Under the pieces are notes generated by a model. The model was not told where the DNA came from and made no database searches. It saw only the letters and a program-made list of their open reading frames with translations. Of a stretch of 64,000 nucleotides of DNA, positions 52,149-60,997 are shown in pieces. The translations under genes and the position numbers were made by a program. The number at the start of each line of letters is the position of its first letter. Positions within the stretch are counted from its first letter, which is position 1. This DNA is from Planctomycetaceae bacterium (lineage in GTDB: Bacteria > Planctomycetota > UBA1135 > GCA-002686595). The stretch is taken from assembly GCA_011525785.1 (NCBI GenBank), contig WYBT01000032.1:186001-250000 (forward strand), in the 5' to 3' direction.

Positions 52149-53744
52149 ATGAGTCCCCACACGGCAGTGCGGCCCGCGCAACCAACGCCGCGCGCTGCCG
52201 AGAGCGGTTCCAGCCCGCGCGCGAGGCTCGCCGCGAGTCCGTCCCCGCGCCAGGGCGCGCCGCTGCGCCCGCGCCGGGCCTGTGGTTCGGCGCCGATCCT
52301 CGGCGCGTTGCTGGCGTGGCTCGCGCCGAGCTGCGCGAACCTCGCCGACGACATCCACCTCGCACCGCTGTATTCGAACCTCTCCAGCGCCGGCGGCGGC
52401 CGCGAGAGCGAGGCGCTGGCCGGCGCGATCAAGGTCAAACGGCCGCGGCCCTACGATCCGGTGAACGAGTGGGAGCTGCACCCGCTGGTGTGCCGCGATG
52501 AACTCGGCGACGGACGCTCGTACATGCGTTTCCTGACGCCCTTCGGGACGCGTCAGGCCAAGGGCGACGACGCCGTCACGCAGGTCGCTCCGCTGGTGCG
52601 CTACCAGGCCGACCACGACGAGAACGGACTCGCGCGCTGGCGCACCTTCGCACTGCCGGGCCTGTTCTGGTCGGAGGACTCCACTCGCCGTGTCGAGCGC
52701 GCCTTCTTCCCCTTCGGCGGCGTGATCGAGCGCTACGCGACCTACGACGAGATCCTGTTCGTGCTGTTCCCGCTGTACATGCGCACCAAGCGCGACGGCG
52801 GGACCTTTCACCACTTCCTCTGGCCGCTGTTCAGTTTCGGCCGCAACGGAAAGAACGAGCTCGACTGGCACATCTGGCCGCTGTACGGCATCGCGCGGCC
52901 GGGTCACGCCGAGAGCGGGTTCGTGCTGTGGCCGTTCTACCTGTGGTCGCACGAACGCCCCTACCTCCCGCGCGAGCTCCAACCGCGGCGCTGGATGCTC
53001 TGGCCGTTCTACGGCGTCTCGCGCGTCGGCACGCTCACCTCGCGCGTCGTGCTGTGGCCCTTCTTCGGCTTCGCCAGCGACAAGCGCAGCGGGTTTTGGT
53101 CCTGGGACGGCCCGTGGCCGTTCGTGCGCATCCAGCGGCCGGGAACGAGCACGTCCGTCGCCTACCGCACGCGCGTGTGGCCGCTGTACTCGTACTTGCG
53201 CAGCGACGGGCTCGAGAGCACCTGGGCGCCGTGGCCGCTCTTCAACCAGCGCGTCGAAAGCTATTCCGACGGATCGCGGCGCGCGACGAGCATCGTGCCC
53301 TTCTGGCAACAGTGGACCTCCTACGACTTGAACGGCGCCGAGCGCGGCTCGTTCCAGAAGTTCTGGCCGCTGTACCAGCACGAGGAGCAGGGCGAGAGTT
53401 CACGCACCGGATTGCCTACGCTCTTGCCGACATGGCGCCTGCCCGACATCGACGAGCACTACGCCTGGATCTGGGAGCTCTACACGCGCGAGCGCAACGG
53501 CGCGGTGGTGCGCGAGCGCTCCTGGGGCGGGCTGTGGCGGCGCGAGAGCGACGAGCGCGAGATGCGCGAGTACATCAGCGGCCTGTGGTCGCGCCGCAAG
53601 CTGCGCGACGGCGTGGCGACCGTGCGCGAGACCTCGCTCTTGTTCGGCTTGGTGCGCTGGCGAACGAGCACGCGGCGCCGGGGCTTCGAACTGATGTGGC
53701 CGGCGCTGCCGGGACCGGGTTGGCCGGCCCTGCGCGGCGAGTGA
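52149..53744 (+). CDS. WPLY/WPFY-repeat lipoprotein-like protein
   Basis: 531 aa. An Arg/Pro/Ala-rich N-terminus precedes a hydrophobic stretch ending in LAPSC (Cys62), a possible lipoprotein signal. From about 185 to 440 some ten copies of an aromatic motif recur every 20-30 residues: LFPLY, LWPLF, IWPLY, LWPFY (twice), LWPFF, PWPFV, VWPLY, PWPLF, FWPLY. Between them lie short polar loops, suggesting a repeated beta-hairpin fold, perhaps in or on the outer membrane. No named family recognised. It ends 22 bases before mlaE, so it is probably co-transcribed with the MCE lipid transporter. Confidence 0.75.
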   Translation: MSPHTAVRPAQPTPRAAESGSSPRARLAASPSPRQGAPLRPRRACGSAPILGALLAWLAPSCANLADDIHLAPLYSNLSSAGGGRESEALAGAIKVKRPRPYDPVNEWELHPLVCRDELGDGRSYMRFLTPFGTRQAKGDDAVTQVAPLVRYQADHDENGLARWRTFALPGLFWSEDSTRRVERAFFPFGGVIERYATYDEILFVLFPLYMRTKRDGGTFHHFLWPLFSFGRNGKNELDWHIWPLYGIARPGHAESGFVLWPFYLWSHERPYLPRELQPRRWMLWPFYGVSRVGTLTSRVVLWPFFGFASDKRSGFWSWDGPWPFVRIQRPGTSTSVAYRTRVWPLYSYLRSDGLESTWAPWPLFNQRVESYSDGSRRATSIVPFWQQWTSYDLNGAERGSFQKFWPLYQHEEQGESSRTGLPTLLPTWRLPDIDEHYAWIWELYTRERNGAVVRERSWGGLWRRESDEREMREYISGLWSRRKLRDGVATVRETSLLFGLVRWRTSTRRRGFELMWPALPGPGWPALRGE

Positions 53745-53766
53745 CGCGCGAGCGCTGACGACGACC

Positions 53767-54546
53767 ATGCGCAGCATGCTCTCCCGTTTTCTGGGCGACG
53801 TCGGCTACCAGCTCACGCTGGCGGCCCAGGTGGCGCTGCGCGTTGGCTCGAGCTGGCGGCGACGCACGCTGGTCGCCGATCAACTGTTCCAGTCGGGCCT
53901 GAAGGTGGTCCACGTCGTGCTGCTAGTGGGACTGTTCATCGGCATGATCGTCGCGCTCCAGACGGGCCTGGAGCTCTCGCGCTTCGGCCAGCAGGACCAG
54001 ATCGGCACGATCGTGGCGCTCTCGATGTGCCGCGAGATGGGCCCGTTCATCACCGCCACGATCCTGGCTGCGACGGTCGGCAGCGCGCTCGCCGCCGAGC
54101 TGGGCACGATGGCGGTCTCCGAAGAGCTCGCCGCGCTGGAAGTGATGTCGATCGACCGCATCAGCTTCCTGGTCATGCCGCGCGTGCTCGCGGCGGCCAT
54201 CGTGTGCCCGATGCTCACGGTGCTGTGCGACGCGATCGGCATCGTGGGCGGCGGCCTGATCGCGCAGTCGCAGCTCAACGTCGGCATGTCGCTGTACTAC
54301 GACTCGGTGCTCGAGTCGCTCAACGACCGCGGCTTGCCCTTCGACCTGCCCAAGGACGTCTACACCGGGCTGTTCAAGTCGTTCGTGTTCGGCATCGTGC
54401 TGTCGGTGATCTCGTGCGCCGCCGGCGTGCAGGCCACCAGCGGCGCGATGGGCGTGGGCAACGCCACCCGCAAGGCCGTGCGCGACTCGATCATCGCGAT
54501 CATCGTCTCGAACTACTTCCTGAGCTGGATGTTCTTCAACACGTGA
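53767..54546 (+). CDS. mlaE: MlaE-family ABC transporter permease
   Basis: 259 aa, five to six hydrophobic segments. The family core EMGPFITATILAATVGSALAAELGTM followed by ALEVMSIDRISFLVMPRVLA is clear. Inner-membrane permease of the MCE lipid transporter, moving phospholipids between the inner membrane and the MCE ring. Stop overlaps the mlaF start (GTGA, 54543-54546). Confidence 0.93.
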   Translation: MRSMLSRFLGDVGYQLTLAAQVALRVGSSWRRRTLVADQLFQSGLKVVHVVLLVGLFIGMIVALQTGLELSRFGQQDQIGTIVALSMCREMGPFITATILAATVGSALAAELGTMAVSEELAALEVMSIDRISFLVMPRVLAAAIVCPMLTVLCDAIGIVGGGLIAQSQLNVGMSLYYDSVLESLNDRGLPFDLPKDVYTGLFKSFVFGIVLSVISCAAGVQATSGAMGVGNATRKAVRDSIIAIIVSNYFLSWMFFNT

Positions 54547-55304
54547 GCGCGAACGCCGCAGCCCAGCGCGACGTCATCATCCGCTACGAGGACGTCCACA
54601 AATCCTTCGGGCCCAAGGTCGTGCTCGCGGGCTTCGACCTCGAGGTCTACCGCGGTGAGGCCTTCGCGATCATGGGCCCGTCCGGCACGGGCAAGTCGGT
54701 GGCGCTGCGCCACGTGATCGGCCTGCTCAAGCCCGACCGCGGCGTGGTCACGGTCGACGGCAACGACATGAGCAAGATCGCGCGCGAGAAGCTGCGCGAG
54801 TTGCGCTCGCGCATGGGCTACGTGTTCCAGGAGGCCGCGCTGCTCAACTGGTTGAGCGCCGGCGAGAACGTCGCGCTGCCGCTGCGCGAGACCACGCGCC
54901 TGTCCGACGCCGAGATCCGCGAGAAGGTCAACGCCAAACTGGCGCTGGTGCAGGTGCCGGACGTCTACAACAAGATGCCCAACGAGCTCTCGGGCGGCAT
55001 GCGCAAGCGCGTAGGCCTGGCGCGCGCGCTGGTGACCGACCCGGAGATCATCTTGTACGACGAGCCGACCGCCGGACTCGACCCGGAGATCTCCAGCTCG
55101 ATCAACCATCTGATGCGCGACCTCGCGCAGCAGCTGCACGTCACTTCGCTGATCGTCACGCACCACATCGGCTGCGTGCGCACCACCGCCGACCGCGTGG
55201 GACTGCTCGACGGCGGCAAGCTCAACTTCGTCTCCACGCCGCAGGAATTCATCCACTCCAGCGAGCCGCGCCTGGTGCGCTTCCTCGGCGACAAGCTCGA
55301 CTGA
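54543..55304 (+). CDS. mlaF: MlaF-family ABC transporter ATPase
   Basis: 253 aa with a GTG start at 54543 overlapping the mlaE stop. Walker A GPSGTGKS, signature LSGGMRKRVGLARAL, Walker B IILYDEPTAGLDP and H-loop IVTHHIG are intact. Energises lipid transport with MlaE. A longer open frame upstream runs antisense-like through mlaE in another frame and is rejected. Confidence 0.95.
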   Translation: MSANAAAQRDVIIRYEDVHKSFGPKVVLAGFDLEVYRGEAFAIMGPSGTGKSVALRHVIGLLKPDRGVVTVDGNDMSKIAREKLRELRSRMGYVFQEAALLNWLSAGENVALPLRETTRLSDAEIREKVNAKLALVQVPDVYNKMPNELSGGMRKRVGLARALVTDPEIILYDEPTAGLDPEISSSINHLMRDLAQQLHVTSLIVTHHIGCVRTTADRVGLLDGGKLNFVSTPQEFIHSSEPRLVRFLGDKLD

Positions 55305-55336
55305 TTCCCCGCCCGACACGCCTCCGCGCGACCGCC

Positions 55337-56515
55337 ATGAACACCCAACGACAAGTGCTGCTCGGCGCGTTCTTCCTGATCGTGCTGCTCGTGCTGGGCG
55401 TCTACACGCTGTTCCTGACCGACTTCTCCCTGTTCAAGGAGCGCCACTTCGTGGTGGCGCACTTCGAAGAGGCCTACGGCCTGCGCAAGGGCGACTCGGT
55501 GCTCGTGGCCGGCATCCGCGAGGGTCGCGTGCAGACCTTGAGCTACGACCCGGCAGCGCCGCTCGAGCGGCGCATCACGGTCACGCTCGCACTCGATCAC
55601 GCGGTGCAGTTGCGCGAGGGCTACGACATCTACATCGCCGACGCGACCGTGCTGGGCGGCAAGCAGGTCTACATCGACCCGGGCCCGGCGGACGGCGCGC
55701 CGGTGTCGACCGCCGGAGCGCTGCCCGGCCGCGTGAAGGGCGGCGCGCTCGACGGGCTGGGCAAGCTCGTCGACGAGAACGGCGCCAAGCTCACGCAGAC
55801 GATCGAAGACCTCCAGACCATCGTGGCCGACGCCCGCGCTGGCGTGGGCACGGTGGGCAAGCTCTTGCGCGACGAAGCGATGGCGACAGAGCTGCGCGAC
55901 GGCGTGGCCGCGGCCAAGGCTTCGTTCGCGAACATCGAAGCGCTCACGGGCGACATCCGCGCCGGCAAGGGCGTGCTCGGGCGCCTGGCGACCGACGAGG
56001 ACCTCGCAGGCAAGTTCACCGAGATCGCAGCCAACCTCGAGCAGATCACGGTCGACTTCAAAGGCTTCACCAGCGACGTGCAGGCCGGCAAGGGCGTGAT
56101 CGGACGCCTCGCGAAGGACGACGTGCTCTCGCAGGACGTTGCGGACGCGGTGGCGCGCATCAAGGAGATCGCCGAGCGCATCAAGAACGCCGATGGCTCG
56201 CTGTGGAAGCTGATCGAAGACGACGAGTTGCACGAGCGCATCAAGACCTTCGCCGGGCAGCTCGACCAGGGCACGCTCGGCAAGCTGTTCACCAACGACG
56301 AGCTCTACACGAAGCTCTCGAAGGTCGCCGACGACATCTCGGCCGCCACCGGCGCGCTGCGCAACGCCGAGGGCACGCTGGGCAAGCTGGTGATGGACCG
56401 CGCGCTCTACGACGAGGTGCAGCGCGCGCTGAGCATCCTCACCCGCACGCTCGAGGAGTACCGCGAAGCCGCGCCGCTGACGACCTTCTCTTCGATCCTG
56501 TTCAACGGGCTGTAG
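55337..56515 (+). CDS. mlaD: MCE-domain lipid-binding protein (MlaD-like) with repeated C-terminal motif
   Basis: 392 aa. One transmembrane helix (about 8-28) anchors an MCE domain (about 38-115). The C-terminal two thirds carry six copies of a Gly-x-[LVI]-[GW]-[KR]-L-x-x-[DN] motif near residues 171, 210, 252, 286, 310 and 345 (for example GVLGRLATDEDL), separated by amphipathic helices. E. coli MlaD (183 aa) lacks this part; long helical MCE tails can form tunnels across the periplasm. Last gene of the operon, followed by a hairpin. Confidence 0.92.
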   Translation: MNTQRQVLLGAFFLIVLLVLGVYTLFLTDFSLFKERHFVVAHFEEAYGLRKGDSVLVAGIREGRVQTLSYDPAAPLERRITVTLALDHAVQLREGYDIYIADATVLGGKQVYIDPGPADGAPVSTAGALPGRVKGGALDGLGKLVDENGAKLTQTIEDLQTIVADARAGVGTVGKLLRDEAMATELRDGVAAAKASFANIEALTGDIRAGKGVLGRLATDEDLAGKFTEIAANLEQITVDFKGFTSDVQAGKGVIGRLAKDDVLSQDVADAVARIKEIAERIKNADGSLWKLIEDDELHERIKTFAGQLDQGTLGKLFTNDELYTKLSKVADDISAATGALRNAEGTLGKLVMDRALYDEVQRALSILTRTLEEYREAAPLTTFSSILFNGL

Positions 56516-56528
56516 CGCGCGTCGACCG

Positions 56529-56547
56529 GCGCGGAGCTGGTCCGCGC
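56529..56547. terminator. hairpin between convergent mlaD and trkA
   Basis: Perfect 7-bp stem GCGCGGA/TCCGCGC with a 5-base loop, 14 bases after the mlaD stop and 29 bases beyond the stop of the convergent potassium-uptake gene. No T-run on either side. Confidence 0.45.
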
Positions 56548-56575
56548 GGACGCACAAGTCGAACGAGGCCCGGCC

Positions 56576-57010
56576 TCACGGCGCCGCAGCCGACGCGGAG
56601 ACGCCTTGCAGCAGTCGCTGCGAGAGCTCGCGCCCGACTTCGCTCTCGACCTCGATTACGTCGCTCGCCCCGACCGCGCGCAAGACGCGCGCCTGTCGCG
56701 CGTCGCGCGCACGCGCGATCACGCGCAGCACGCCGGCGTCCTTGAGCGCGAGCACGCTCATCACCGAGGCCTCGAAATCACCGCCCATCGCGATCACCGC
56801 AGCCTCGCACGAGCGCGCGTCGATCGAGCGCAGCGCGTTGCTGTCGGTCGCGTCGAGCTGGATGGCGTAGGCCACGCGGTCCTTGACCGGCTCGACGTAC
56901 TCCATCATCCGGTCGACGGCGACGACCTCGCAGCCGGCGCCCGCCAGCCCGGTCGCGACCGCCGAGCCGAAACGCCCCAGGCCGACCACCAGAAATCTCC
57001 GCTTGCTCAT
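56576..57010 (-). CDS. TrkA-type NAD-binding regulator of K+ uptake, no RCK-C domain
   Basis: 144 aa: a complete RCK-N (TrkA-N) Rossmann domain with GLGRFGSAVA (residues 10-19) and the acidic end of strand 2 (AVD). The C-terminal RCK domain present in most KtrA/TrkA proteins is absent. Gates the TrkH-type channel encoded just upstream (10 bases). Confidence 0.88.
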   Translation of the reverse strand: MSKRRFLVVGLGRFGSAVATGLAGAGCEVVAVDRMMEYVEPVKDRVAYAIQLDATDSNALRSIDARSCEAAVIAMGGDFEASVMSVLALKDAGVLRVIARARDARQARVLRAVGASDVIEVESEVGRELSQRLLQGVSASAAAP

Positions 57011-57020
57011 CGAACGCTCC

Positions 57021-58769
57021 TCACCAGATCTGCAAGTCCGCCTGAGGCAGACGCCACGAGCGGCGCTCCCGGCGCTCGCCCACCGCCAAGGCGATGCCCA
57101 TCGGACCGATGCGGCCGACGAACATGGCCGCCACGATCACTGCTCGACCGGCCGCGCTCAACTGCGGCGTGAGCCCCTGCGAGAGTCCGACCGTCGCGAA
57201 GGCCGACACCGTCTCGAAGAGCAGTTCGAGGAACGGGGCCTGCTCGGTCAGCGTCAAGAGCCCCAGGAACAGCACGATCAGCGCGATCGAGATCGCAGTC
57301 ACAGCGCTCGCGCGCCGGATCGTCTCGGGAGCGATGGCGCGCGGACCGATGCTCGGCTCGGCGCCGCGCAGCTCGGCGCGGAAGGTCGCGAACAGCACCG
57401 CCACCGTGGTGGTTTTGACGCCGCCGGCCGTTGAGCCGGGGCTGCCGCCGATGAACATGAGCGCGATCACCAGCAGCGTCGAGGTCTCCGAGAGCGCCGC
57501 GAAGTCGATCGTGTTGAAGCCCGCGGTGCGCGTGGTGATCGACGAGAACAGGGCCGCGAAGACGCGGTCGAACCAGTCCAGGTGCGCGAACGCGCCCGCG
57601 CCCTCGAGCGCGAGCAGCCCCACGGCGCCGAGCGCGATCAGCAGCAGCGTGGTGCGCCACACGACGCGCGCGGCGAGCTGGTAGGGCGGCGGATCGACGG
57701 CCTGGCGGCGCAGCCAGCCCGAGGCGCGCTGACCGAGGCGGCGCAGCAGCACGTGGTAGACCGGAAAACCCAGCCCGCCGGTGACGATCAGCGTCATCAC
57801 GACGAGCTGTGTGGCGCCGTCGGACGCGAAACGCACCAGCCCGCCCGGGAAGAGCGAGAAGCCCGCGTTGCAGAAGGCCGAGATCGAGTGGAACACCGCC
57901 AGCCACACGACCGACTGCTCGGCCAGAGCCGCGTCGTCCTTCCACAGGCCCCAAAGTGCGGCGGCGCCGAGCGCTTCGATGCCGAAGGTCGTCGCCACGA
58001 TCGTGTACACCTGGCCGCGCAGCTCGCCCAGGCTGCCCGCGTCGAACAGCGAGGCGTACTGGGCCTGGGCGCCGAGCGAGCTGTCGGAGCGCAGGGACAC
58101 GGCGATGGCGGCGATGCTCATGATCCCGATGCCGCCGAACTGGATCGCGAGCAGGATCACGAGCTGCCCGAAGGGCGTGTAGACCGCGCTGACCTCGTTG
58201 ACCGTCAGTCCGGTGACGCACACCGCACTGGTGGCGGTGAAGAGCGCGTCGAGCGGCTGGATGTGCTCGAAGCCACGCACCGAGATCGGCAGACACAAGA
58301 GCAGCGTCGAGACCAGGATCATCACCGCGAAGCTCGACGCCAGCAGAAGCGCGGGCCGCGTTCCCATGCGCAACAGCGAGCGCGCGAAGGCCGGCGACTT
58401 CATGAGCGTCAGCCCCGCCAAGAGCGCGAGCGTGAGGAACAACAGGTCGTACAGCCGTGCGGCCTGCGATTCCGCGGACGAGAGCGGCCGGTCGAAGGCC
58501 TCGAGCGCGAGCAGCCCGCGCGCCACGGCGAATCCAGCGCAGGCCAGCAGCAACCCGATCTCGACCCGCGCCAGTTGCGGACTCCCTGCGCTGCGCAGGC
58601 GCGCGAGTCGCACGCCGGCGTCGCGGGCGATGTACATCAGCACGACCAGCATGCTCACGCTCACGACCAGCGCACTGATGCGCGTCGCCACGACGAGGTC
58701 GAACCCCATGGCCAGCGCGGCGATGGCCAGCACGCTGGAGAGTCCGATGTCGGCGAGCCTGGACTTCAT
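57021..58769 (-). CDS. TrkH/KtrB-type potassium transporter
   Basis: 582 aa, membrane protein. The four pore loops each keep the central Gly: SAVCVTGLTV, SAFCNAGFSL, TTRTAGFNTID and SAFATVGLSQ. About 130 N-terminal residues with four extra hydrophobic segments precede the conserved channel, longer than KtrB (about 450). K+ (or Na+-coupled K+) uptake. Co-transcribed with ribE upstream (12-base gap) and the TrkA-N gene downstream. Confidence 0.93.
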   Translation of the reverse strand: MKSRLADIGLSSVLAIAALAMGFDLVVATRISALVVSVSMLVVLMYIARDAGVRLARLRSAGSPQLARVEIGLLLACAGFAVARGLLALEAFDRPLSSAESQAARLYDLLFLTLALLAGLTLMKSPAFARSLLRMGTRPALLLASSFAVMILVSTLLLCLPISVRGFEHIQPLDALFTATSAVCVTGLTVNEVSAVYTPFGQLVILLAIQFGGIGIMSIAAIAVSLRSDSSLGAQAQYASLFDAGSLGELRGQVYTIVATTFGIEALGAAALWGLWKDDAALAEQSVVWLAVFHSISAFCNAGFSLFPGGLVRFASDGATQLVVMTLIVTGGLGFPVYHVLLRRLGQRASGWLRRQAVDPPPYQLAARVVWRTTLLLIALGAVGLLALEGAGAFAHLDWFDRVFAALFSSITTRTAGFNTIDFAALSETSTLLVIALMFIGGSPGSTAGGVKTTTVAVLFATFRAELRGAEPSIGPRAIAPETIRRASAVTAISIALIVLFLGLLTLTEQAPFLELLFETVSAFATVGLSQGLTPQLSAAGRAVIVAAMFVGRIGPMGIALAVGERRERRSWRLPQADLQIW

Positions 58770-58781
58770 CGCGCGCCTGGA

Positions 58782-59393
58782 TCAGCCCGCGGCGCCGCGG
58801 GCGCGCAGGAGCTGTTCGATCCACTTGCCGATCAGGTCCGCTTCGAGGTGCACCGGCGCCCCCGCGACCGCGAGGCCGAGCGTGGTGCGCTCGAGCGTGG
58901 CGGGGATCAGCGCGACGGCGAACGCGCGCCCGGCGGGCTCGACCACGGTCAAGCTCACGCCGTCGATCGTCACGCTGCCCTTGGGCACGAGGTAGCGTTC
59001 GAAACCCGGCGGGCCCTCGAAGCGCATCCAGATGCCGCCGTCGCCGCGCGACTCGAGCGCGAGGACCCGTCCCAGGCCGTCGACGTGCCCGGAGACCAGG
59101 TGCCCCCCCAGCCGGTCGGACAGGCGCACCGCGCGCTCGAGGTTCACGCGCCGGCCGGGGAGCAGGCCGCCGAACCAGGTCAGCCGCAGGGTCTCCTCGG
59201 ACAGGTCGAACTCCAGCGGCGAGCTGTCCGCCGCGCGCGGCAGGACGGTCAGGCAGCAGCCGCTGACGCTGACGCTCTCCCCGGCCTGGGTTGCGAACTC
59301 GAACTGCGGCGGCGCGATGACCAGCCGCGCGCCCTGGCCGCGCCGCTCGAGCGCCACGACCTCGGCCACGCCCTCGACCAGACCTGTGAACAT
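58782..59393 (-). CDS. ribE: riboflavin synthase alpha subunit
   Basis: 203 aa from the ATG at 59393 (MFTGLVEGVAEVVALERRGQ). Two homologous lumazine-binding domains: first with GCCLTVLP, second with SGHVDGLGRVLALESRG and TIDGVSLTVV. Makes riboflavin from two 6,7-dimethyl-8-ribityllumazine. No FMN riboswitch is visible upstream. The frame upstream of the ATG is antisense to trmD and is rejected. Confidence 0.96.
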   Translation of the reverse strand: MFTGLVEGVAEVVALERRGQGARLVIAPPQFEFATQAGESVSVSGCCLTVLPRAADSSPLEFDLSEETLRLTWFGGLLPGRRVNLERAVRLSDRLGGHLVSGHVDGLGRVLALESRGDGGIWMRFEGPPGFERYLVPKGSVTIDGVSLTVVEPAGRAFAVALIPATLERTTLGLAVAGAPVHLEADLIGKWIEQLLRARGAAG

Positions 59394-59505
59394 TCGCGCG
59401 AGAGTAGTCTGGGGAGGGGCCAGTTCGAGCGGGGCCGGTCCGAGCGGCTTGCTTTCGGGCCCGCGCCGAGCGCGGTCCGAGCCGGGCGGCGCGTCTTCGG
59501 TCAGC

Positions 59506-59534
59506 TTGACGGCGCCCACCCCCGCGCATACCCT
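59506..59534 (+). promoter_or_regulatory. sigma70-like promoter of trmD-rplS-secDF
   Basis: -35 TTGACG (59506-59511), 17-base spacer, TACCCT (59529-59534) as a weak -10. The -35 matches the other strong promoters in this window. Predicted start about 59541, giving a short leader that includes a GGGGGGG tract next to the trmD GTG. Confidence 0.55.
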
Positions 59535-59561
59535 GTTCCCCCTTTCACGCGGGGGGGCCCC

Positions 59562-60287
59562 GTGCCGCTCTTTGCCATTCTGACCCTGTTTCCCGAGGCT
59601 ATCGAGCCCTACCTGGGCGCGAGCGTCCTGGGCAGCGCGCGCGAGCGCGGCCTGATCGAGACCCTGGTGGTCGACTTCCGCGATTTCACGCGGGATCGCC
59701 ACCGCACGGTCGACGACCGGCCGTTCGGCGGCGGTCCGGGCATGCTGCTGCGGCCCGAGCCGATCGCCGACTGCATCGAGTGGCTCGAAGCGCGCCACGG
59801 CGCGTTTCGCCGCATCGCCCTGTGCCCCTCCGGCGCGGTCTTCCGCCAAGAGTTCGCCGAAGACCTCAGCCGCCAAGAGCGCGTCCTGTTGCTCGCCGGA
59901 CGCTACGAAGGCTTCGACGAGCGCGTGCTCGAGGCCTTCGCCTTCGAGCGCCTGTCGCTCGGCGACTTCGTGCTCTCCGGAGGCGAGTTGCCGGCCCTGT
60001 GCGTGCTCGAAGCCGCCGCCCGGCTGATCCCCGGTGCGCTCGGCGACGAAGAGTCCGCCCGCCAGGATTCCTTCTCCACTCCCGCTGCCGGGGCGCGCCT
60101 GCTCGACACGCCGCACTACACCCGTCCGCGCTCGTGGCGTGGACTCGACGTGCCGCCGGTGCTGCTCAGCGGCAACCACGCGCAGATCGAGCGCTGGCGG
60201 GCTCGCGCCGCACTCGAGCGCACCGAGCGCGTTCGCCCCGACCTGCTCGCCGCACGCCCCGCCCCGCCCCCCGCGCTGCGCGACTGA
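59562..60287 (+). CDS. trmD: tRNA (guanine-N1)-methyltransferase
   Basis: 241 aa with a GTG start at 59562, preceded by a G-rich Shine-Dalgarno-like run. Knotted SPOUT fold signatures: RPFGGGPGMLLRPEPI, LLAGRYEGFDERV and LSLGDFVLSGGELPAL. Methylates G37 of tRNAs with SAM to prevent frameshifting. Normally rpsP and rimM lie upstream; here the neighbour is the divergent ribE. Confidence 0.97.
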   Translation: MPLFAILTLFPEAIEPYLGASVLGSARERGLIETLVVDFRDFTRDRHRTVDDRPFGGGPGMLLRPEPIADCIEWLEARHGAFRRIALCPSGAVFRQEFAEDLSRQERVLLLAGRYEGFDERVLEAFAFERLSLGDFVLSGGELPALCVLEAAARLIPGALGDEESARQDSFSTPAAGARLLDTPHYTRPRSWRGLDVPPVLLSGNHAQIERWRARAALERTERVRPDLLAARPAPPPALRD

Positions 60288-60490
60288 CCCGGCGCCTCCA
60301 CGCGAGCGCCCCCCTCTCGCGCGTCACTCACCGCTCCACATCGCCCACGACCGCCGCGCGCCGCGCGCCGGTCGAAGTCCCCCCACCCACACCACCCAGC
60401 GCCTGTTCCGCCCCAGCCCCGCTCCGCACGGCGCTTCGCCTGCGAGCGCGTTGCGAAGGGCGAGCTGGCCCCGCCCACCGGAGTCACGAC

Positions 60491-60886
60491 ATGCACCGCC
60501 TTCAGACCATCGAACGAGAACTTGGCAAGACAACCATCCCGCAGGTGTTGGTGGGCGACACCGTCGAGGTGCACTACCTCATCAAGGAAGGCGACAAGGA
60601 GCGCGTCCAGCTCTTCATCGGCACCGTCATCGCGGTCAAGGGCCGCGGGATCCGGCGCTCGGTGACCGTGCGCCGCATCGTGCAGGGCGAGGGCGTCGAG
60701 CGCGTGTTCCCGCTGCACAACCCGCGCGTGAAGGACATCGTCTCGGTCCGTCACGGCCAGACCCGGCGCGCGAAGCTGTTCTTCCTGCGCGACCGCGTCG
60801 GTAAGAAGACCCGCCTGCGCGAGGTCTTCGGCGACAAGGCCGAGGACGGCGCGGCGGAAGGCGACGCTCCGGCGCCGCAGGCCTGA
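60491..60886 (+). CDS. rplS: 50S ribosomal protein L19
   Basis: 131 aa from the ATG at 60491 (MHRLQTIERELGKTTIPQVL). L19 core: GDTVEVHYLIKEGDKERVQL, FIGTVIAVKGRGIRRSVTVR and RVFPLHNPRVKDI. The last about 15 residues are acidic. Sits at the 30S-50S interface. It follows trmD by 203 bases, the usual trmD-rplS pairing. Confidence 0.97.
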   Translation: MHRLQTIERELGKTTIPQVLVGDTVEVHYLIKEGDKERVQLFIGTVIAVKGRGIRRSVTVRRIVQGEGVERVFPLHNPRVKDIVSVRHGQTRRAKLFFLRDRVGKKTRLREVFGDKAEDGAAEGDAPAPQA

Positions 60887-60997
60887 AGTTCCCGCGCGAG
60901 CCGCGCGACTGGGAGCGCTCGCACCTGCGGCGGGCATTCGCGGACGAGCGCTCGCGGCTACCCCACGCACACGGATCCACCCAGGCGCAGTCCCCCT

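Noticed and set aside
57582..59561. Open frame continuing upstream of trmD across trkH and ribE
   Set aside because: Antisense to two recognised genes and without similarity; the TrmD N-terminus fits the GTG at 59562.
59394..59561. FMN riboswitch upstream of ribE
   Set aside because: The spacer is too short and lacks the conserved RFN-element sequences.
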